A DNA stretch of 46,632 nucleotides. Origin: Phormidesmis priestleyi ULC007. Its GTDB lineage: Bacteria; Cyanobacteriota; Cyanobacteriia; Leptolyngbyales; Leptolyngbyaceae. The notes beneath the pieces are model-generated. The model made no database searches. It was given only the letters and a program-made list of their open reading frames with translations, and was not told where the DNA came from. Location: positions 1 to 46,632 of the forward strand of contig NZ_MPPI01000040.1 of NCBI RefSeq assembly GCF_001895925.1, in the 5' to 3' direction. Position numbers and translations under genes: made by a program. Positions 46,235 to 46,632 of this stretch are shown piece after piece; the stretch's first letter is position 1, and each line of letters opens with the position of its first letter.

Positions 46235-46514
46235 CGTCTCCCTTTTGAATATGATCTAGGAGCTTTGAGAGGCGAAGAGGTCGAAATAAAGGTCGAATAA
46301 TGTAAGATTTGCCACAGCGACTTGAGCATGATCAACAACCACTGGGGAACGTCGCAGTATTCATTAGTGCCAGGGCATGAAGTAAGTGGGTAGGATCGCG
46401 CAAGTAGGCAATGCGGTCAAAAAACTCAAAGTCGGTCAGCAAGTTGGGCTGGGGTGGAACTCTCAATCGTGTATGACCTGTGAATGGTGTATGTCAGAGA
46501 ACCACAACCTTTGA
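46235..46514 (+). pseudogene. Zinc alcohol dehydrogenase pseudogene (YahK/CAD type)
   Basis: The forward strand encodes PFEYDLGALRGEEVEIKVE, then an in-frame TAA (46298-46300) where a Tyr codon is expected. It resumes with [16 protein letters not shown] (catalytic-zinc Cys and SD motif) and LVPGHEVSG. An extra G near 46388-46390 shifts the frame, after which [20 protein letters not shown] and SCMTCEWCMSENHNL (structural-zinc cysteines) follow, ending at TGA 46512-46514. The start and the remaining two thirds of the gene are absent. This is plainly a dead copy. Confidence 0.8.
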
Positions 46515-46519
46515 GCAGC

Positions 46520-46632
46520 TAAGTAGGAGGGTGAAGTTAAATATAAGATAGGAAGACCCTCTAATTAACCCCTCCTTATGCCTGCTCCCCTCCGGATCAT
46601 TTTGACTTCAGAAGAGGATCGCACGTTAGCTG
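46520..46632 (+). mobile_element. Left part of a probable IS630-family insertion sequence
   Basis: The AT-rich leader from about 46520, with a TA just at the junction (GCAGCTAAGTAGGAGGG), precedes the transposase start and follows the abrupt end of the alcohol dehydrogenase remnant. IS630 elements insert at TA. The terminal repeat cannot be confirmed because the right end is outside the window, so the boundary is approximate. Confidence 0.45.
46578..46632 (+). CDS. IS630-type transposase, N-terminal start (cut by the window edge)
   Basis: The ATG at 46578 opens MPAPLRIILTSEEDRTLA before the window ends. This is the usual opening of the helix-turn-helix part of cyanobacterial IS630-family transposases as I recall it. 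CCTCCTT lies just before it on this strand, so there is no ribosome binding site of standard form. Confidence 0.6.
   Translation, partial: MPAPLRIILTSEEDRTLA

Noticed and set aside
46210-46380. Minus-strand open frame with a Pro/Arg-rich reading (RPLFRPLRL)
   Set aside because: It is the shadow of the forward alcohol dehydrogenase remnant, which has clear family motifs.

Overview
This is a cyanobacterial chromosome segment. The RNA polymerase beta-prime subunit is split into rpoC1 and rpoC2, the order rpsT-tatD-rpoB-rpoC1-rpoC2 is the usual cyanobacterial one, and the HIP1 octamer GCGATCGC and its GATCG core occur throughout. The protein set and hopanoid genes would suit a filamentous Leptolyngbya-like organism, but genus cannot be fixed from the sequence alone.

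Layout. 1-5.7 kb: a fragment and a hypothetical gene, then hemB (tetrapyrroles), convergent aroE and hisD (translationally coupled, minus strand), then rpsT and tatD. 6.0-15.5 kb: the rpoB-rpoC1-rpoC2 operon, with a good promoter in front, hairpins in both internal gaps and a strong intrinsic terminator at the end. 15.7-20.0 kb: a membrane-inserted alpha/beta hydrolase and a three-gene osmoprotectant-type ABC importer. 20.2-26.2 kb: two small divergent hypotheticals, a GH133 glycogen debranching enzyme, a Doc-type toxin-antitoxin pair, a lipoate/octanoate ligase family protein, an HtrA protease and msrB. 26.4-34.9 kb: a TPR plus double-glycosyltransferase fusion, a YpfJ-like zinc peptidase, hopanoid side-chain genes hpnJ and hpnI, and a serine beta-lactamase-like hydrolase. 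35.2-40.6 kb: a two-gene minus-strand operon, a membrane-anchored coiled-coil Hsp70/actin-fold ATPase followed by a RapA/SNF2-type helicase. This is the best candidate for an undescribed (possibly defence or stress) system. 40.8-46.6 kb: accessory region with an AAC(6')-Ib-like acetyltransferase, an ECF42-type sigma factor, and its divergent operon of DGPF/YCII, SnoaL-like, PhnB, VOC and DUF899 proteins. It decays at its distal end into two truncated genes. At the window edge lie a MarR fragment, an alcohol dehydrogenase pseudogene and the start of an IS630-type transposase.

Two short palindromic repeat families recur in the gaps: a roughly 175-bp MITE-like element (three full copies and two inner hairpins), often downstream of genes, and a second GC-rich family (two long and two short copies).

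Regulation visible in the sequence: two matching minus-strand motifs TGTCGA-N15-TTCGAC lie between the ECF42 gene and its DGPF operon. They are 94 bp apart, each followed by the same strong ribosome binding site, but only the proximal one leads into a gene. This suggests self-contained control of the cluster and loss of one gene copy.
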